This document shows, piece after piece, positions 62,339-64,000 of a DNA stretch of 64,000 nucleotides (its first letter is position 1; the number at the start of each line of letters is the position of its first letter). The stretch covers positions 62,001 to 126,000 of the forward strand of contig JASEET010000002.1 of assembly GCA_030019335.1 (NCBI GenBank). Reading direction: 5' to 3'. Origin of the DNA: Candidatus Bathyarchaeia archaeon. Lineage in GTDB: Archaea > Thermoproteota > Bathyarchaeia > Bathyarchaeales > Bathycorpusculaceae. Position numbers and translations under genes: made by a program. The notes beneath the pieces were generated by a model. That model was given only the letters and a program-made list of their open reading frames with translations. It searched no databases and was not told where the DNA came from.

Positions 62339-62956
62339 CTACGTGGCTGAAGCCAGCAGCTTTCTCAGCGAGTTCATGTAAACTTTAGTTATTTTGGGCT
62401 GTATATTATACTGCTTTAGAATTTGGGTTACGTTTTCTAGATTTTCTATAGGGATCATGAAGCATCCGTTGCCGAGTTTTATTCCTCCGCCTTGTTGAAC
62501 CATGCCTTTTCTATATTGTTTTCCGAACAGGTGGTAGATCACTTTCATTTTCTCGTTTTGTGAAAGCCTGTTTAGTTTGTATTTCACTATTGCCATTTGC
62601 CTTAGGTTTTGTGAGAAAGCCGGGGCTTTAAATGGATGGCGTAAGTAGAGGAGGGTCCCCTGTTCAAGAATGTTTCGTCTAAAGGTTGGCTCTGTTTTTT
62701 CCATGAATTCTTTTATGCTTCTTGTTAAGACTTGCGTGAAAAGGCCTAGTTTTGCAACGTTTTCGAAGAGTGTTCTGCGATTTTCCCACATGGTTTCTTC
62801 ATGTTGGAAGATAACTAGCAGGTCATAATCCGAGTATTTGTCGTAGTTTCCTCTCGCCCTGCTGCCAAACAGAATTATGGCTACCACGCCTTCAACGCAT
62901 GCTATGACTTCAACTAGTTTACTTAAGTTTGATTCCAGTTCGCTTTTCAATTTCAT
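62339..62956 (-). CDS. MNT-type nucleotidyltransferase
   Basis: 205 aa: AIILFGSRARGNYDKYSDYD followed by LLVIF (GSRARGxxxxxSDxDL motif). The long C-terminal helical part may be a fused or degenerate partner domain (YLRHPFKAPAFSQNLRQMAI, KYKLNRLSQNEKMKVIYHLF). Its start overlaps the HEPN-like gene upstream by 38 bases. Probably a toxin-antitoxin or AMPylating regulator unit. Confidence 0.75.
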   Translation of the reverse strand: MKLKSELESNLSKLVEVIACVEGVVAIILFGSRARGNYDKYSDYDLLVIFQHEETMWENRRTLFENVAKLGLFTQVLTRSIKEFMEKTEPTFRRNILEQGTLLYLRHPFKAPAFSQNLRQMAIVKYKLNRLSQNEKMKVIYHLFGKQYRKGMVQQGGGIKLGNGCFMIPIENLENVTQILKQYNIQPKITKVYMNSLRKLLASAT

Positions 62957-63287
62957 AAAGAATTCTCTCCATGGCTCCTACAGCCTCTTTTGCTCGTCTT
63001 CCATCAATTCCATCGTAGCCTAGATCGCCGTAAGCGCTCCAAATAATGTCAATGTCTGCTGCAATCTCCGGAAAGTTTTTCTTAGCCCATTTCACCCTTT
63101 GCGCATGGGCACTTCTGGGGTTCAGATGGAAATGTTTTCCTTCCGCTGCGGCAGATGCTTCAATAGCTTGTTCAACAGCCTTAATGGTTAAATCGCCAAC
63201 TACTGTGTATCTGCCCTTCTTGAATTCGTCTAAAGCAGCAGCTCTCTTTTCCCTTGCTAACCATGAATGGTGAGCTTCGTCACCCAT
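62919..63287 (-). CDS. HEPN-like helical protein paired with the nucleotidyltransferase
   Basis: 122 aa, helical: REKRAAALDEFKKGRYTVVG, DLTIKAVEQAIEASAAAEGK, HFHLNPRSAHAQRVKWAKKN, YGDLGYDGIDGRRAKEAVGA. The layout and the following nucleotidyltransferase suggest a HEPN-family relative; a clear R-x(4-6)-H motif is not at the usual place (NPRSAHAQR is a candidate). Confidence 0.55.
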   Translation of the reverse strand: MGDEAHHSWLAREKRAAALDEFKKGRYTVVGDLTIKAVEQAIEASAAAEGKHFHLNPRSAHAQRVKWAKKNFPEIAADIDIIWSAYGDLGYDGIDGRRAKEAVGAMERILYEIEKRTGIKLK

Positions 63288-63492
63288 AGTTTACCCTTTC
63301 TTATAATAAGAAAAAACCTTATTATAAACCTATCGTAGACTTAAACGTTTATACATACACGATATTATTCCTCACTAGGGCATCCAGATTTTAACTTTGT
63401 CGGCGGGAAGTCCCCTTGCGAAAGGGTGGGGTAGTTCACATTCTTCGCTTGGGTTGAGATTCTGTAAATGGTTAAATAGTGTTCCGCATAAC

Positions 63493-63729
63493 ATGTACAC
63501 GGTGATCTCATTGGGCGTAGAATCAAGGAAATGGATTAACGAAAATCTGCCCAAACTTAGATTGAAATACCCAAACAAAACGATAATCGTTTGTAATAAC
63601 AGGGTTATTAAAGTATTCGACGGAATAATAGATCCAATCCAACTGAATGAAGTGGCCAGGCAAATATGCGAAGGTAAAGATTGGAGCTACACCTTCGTAT
63701 CAGAGGAAGAAGAAGAGTACATTCTATGA
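63493..63729 (+). CDS. DUF5678-like small protein (second copy type)
   Basis: 78 aa from ATG 63493. KYPNKTIIVCNNRVIKVFDG then NEVARQICEGKDWSYTFVSE and an acidic end (EEEEEYIL) fits the DUF5678-like layout. Its stop overlaps the start of the retropepsin-like gene (ATGA), i.e. a coupled pair. The frame opens further left at 63397 without a good start. Confidence 0.55.
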   Translation: MYTVISLGVESRKWINENLPKLRLKYPNKTIIVCNNRVIKVFDGIIDPIQLNEVARQICEGKDWSYTFVSEEEEEYIL

Positions 63730-64000
63730 TACTCATAGACATCGAAATCTACAACCATTCCAAAAAACGCTACGAACTTTTTGAAGCCATCGTAGATACA
63801 GGAGCAACATTCTGTGCCATAGCCAAACATATAGCTGACGAAACAGGAATACCCTTCCACGAATCAACACACCTGTGGCAAGTAAACGGTCCCTTAACCT
63901 TAACAAAAACCAAACTAAAAATCAGGTACAGAGAAACTGAGCATCAACTAGATGGTGTCATAGTCAACATATCCCAAAATTACTTGCGCTCAGCAACCCA
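63726..64000 (+). CDS. Retropepsin-like (clan AA) protein, 3' end outside window
   Basis: At least 91 codons from ATG 63726. MILIDIEIYNHSKKRYELFE then AIVDTGATFCAIAKHIADET contains a canonical D-T-G-A active site; WQVNGPLTLTKTKLKI follows the flap/psi-loop pattern. The C-terminus lies beyond the window edge. Coupled by ATGA to the DUF5678-like gene. Confidence 0.65.
   Translation, partial: MILIDIEIYNHSKKRYELFEAIVDTGATFCAIAKHIADETGIPFHESTHLWQVNGPLTLTKTKLKIRYRETEHQLDGVIVNISQNYLRSAT

Noticed and set aside
1-64000. CRISPR arrays or rRNA genes
   Set aside because: No regularly spaced direct repeats and no rRNA-like stretches were seen; the repeats found are palindromic, irregularly spaced and few.

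Overview
The window is archaeal chromosome. It carries archaeal-type EF-1alpha, ribosomal proteins S12, S7 and S30e, the archaeal GatD/GatE amidotransferase, archaeal Elp3, RIO2, an LSm protein, ThiI, a helicase-less XPF nuclease, HerA/NurA and archaeal TATA-like boxes. XPF without a helicase domain and S30e point to the TACK side. Together with the acyl-CoA, aromatic amino acid and aconitase-X genes, a Bathyarchaeia-like organism is my best guess; this is inference, with no search behind it.

Layout. 1-12 kb: a surface protein, then acetoacetyl-CoA synthetase, a DRE-TIM carboligase/lyase, endonuclease III (frame broken), acyl-CoA dehydrogenase, phenylacetate-CoA ligase, a Na+/solute symporter with a small membrane partner, 3-hydroxyacyl-CoA dehydrogenase and enoyl-CoA hydratase. 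12-16 kb: a tyrosine phenol-lyase-like enzyme divergent from indolepyruvate ferredoxin oxidoreductase (iorA-iorB). The two halves together look like peptide, aromatic amino acid and short-acyl degradation. 16-27 kb: housekeeping (XPF, HNH protein, EF-1alpha, DRG-like GTPase, S7, S12, lipoate ligase, CysS, glutamine synthetase).

27.4-35.2 kb: an accessory stretch between tRNA-Ala(GGC) and tRNA-Leu(CAG). It holds a surface-protein remnant, an EVE-like/PD-(D/E)xK pair, a QxK-type putative nuclease, two methyltransferases, an M29 aminopeptidase, several pseudogenes, tRNA 3'-arm-like fragments and a family of ~77-bp palindromic elements. 35-42 kb: S30e, amidohydrolase, Elp3, GatD and GatE. 42-49 kb: four paralogous winged-helix-like genes, a decayed fifth, a MNT/HEPN pair and a two-gene NurA-HerA operon.

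49-59 kb: truncated ABC permease, UMP kinase, MBL hydrolase, a broken acetyltransferase, ThiI, a LAGLIDADG remnant running in frame into RIO2, LSm, AIM24-like protein, then a D-2-hydroxyacid dehydrogenase with a two-subunit aconitase X. 59.4-64 kb: a second accessory region with an integrase remnant, DUF433 antitoxin, tnpB fragment, DUF262 protein, retropepsin-like proteins, a second MNT/HEPN-like pair and a copy of an IS605-end-like hairpin whose sister copy lies at 50.5 kb.

Several genes are disrupted by single-base shifts at A/T homopolymers, so either real decay or assembly error must be considered.
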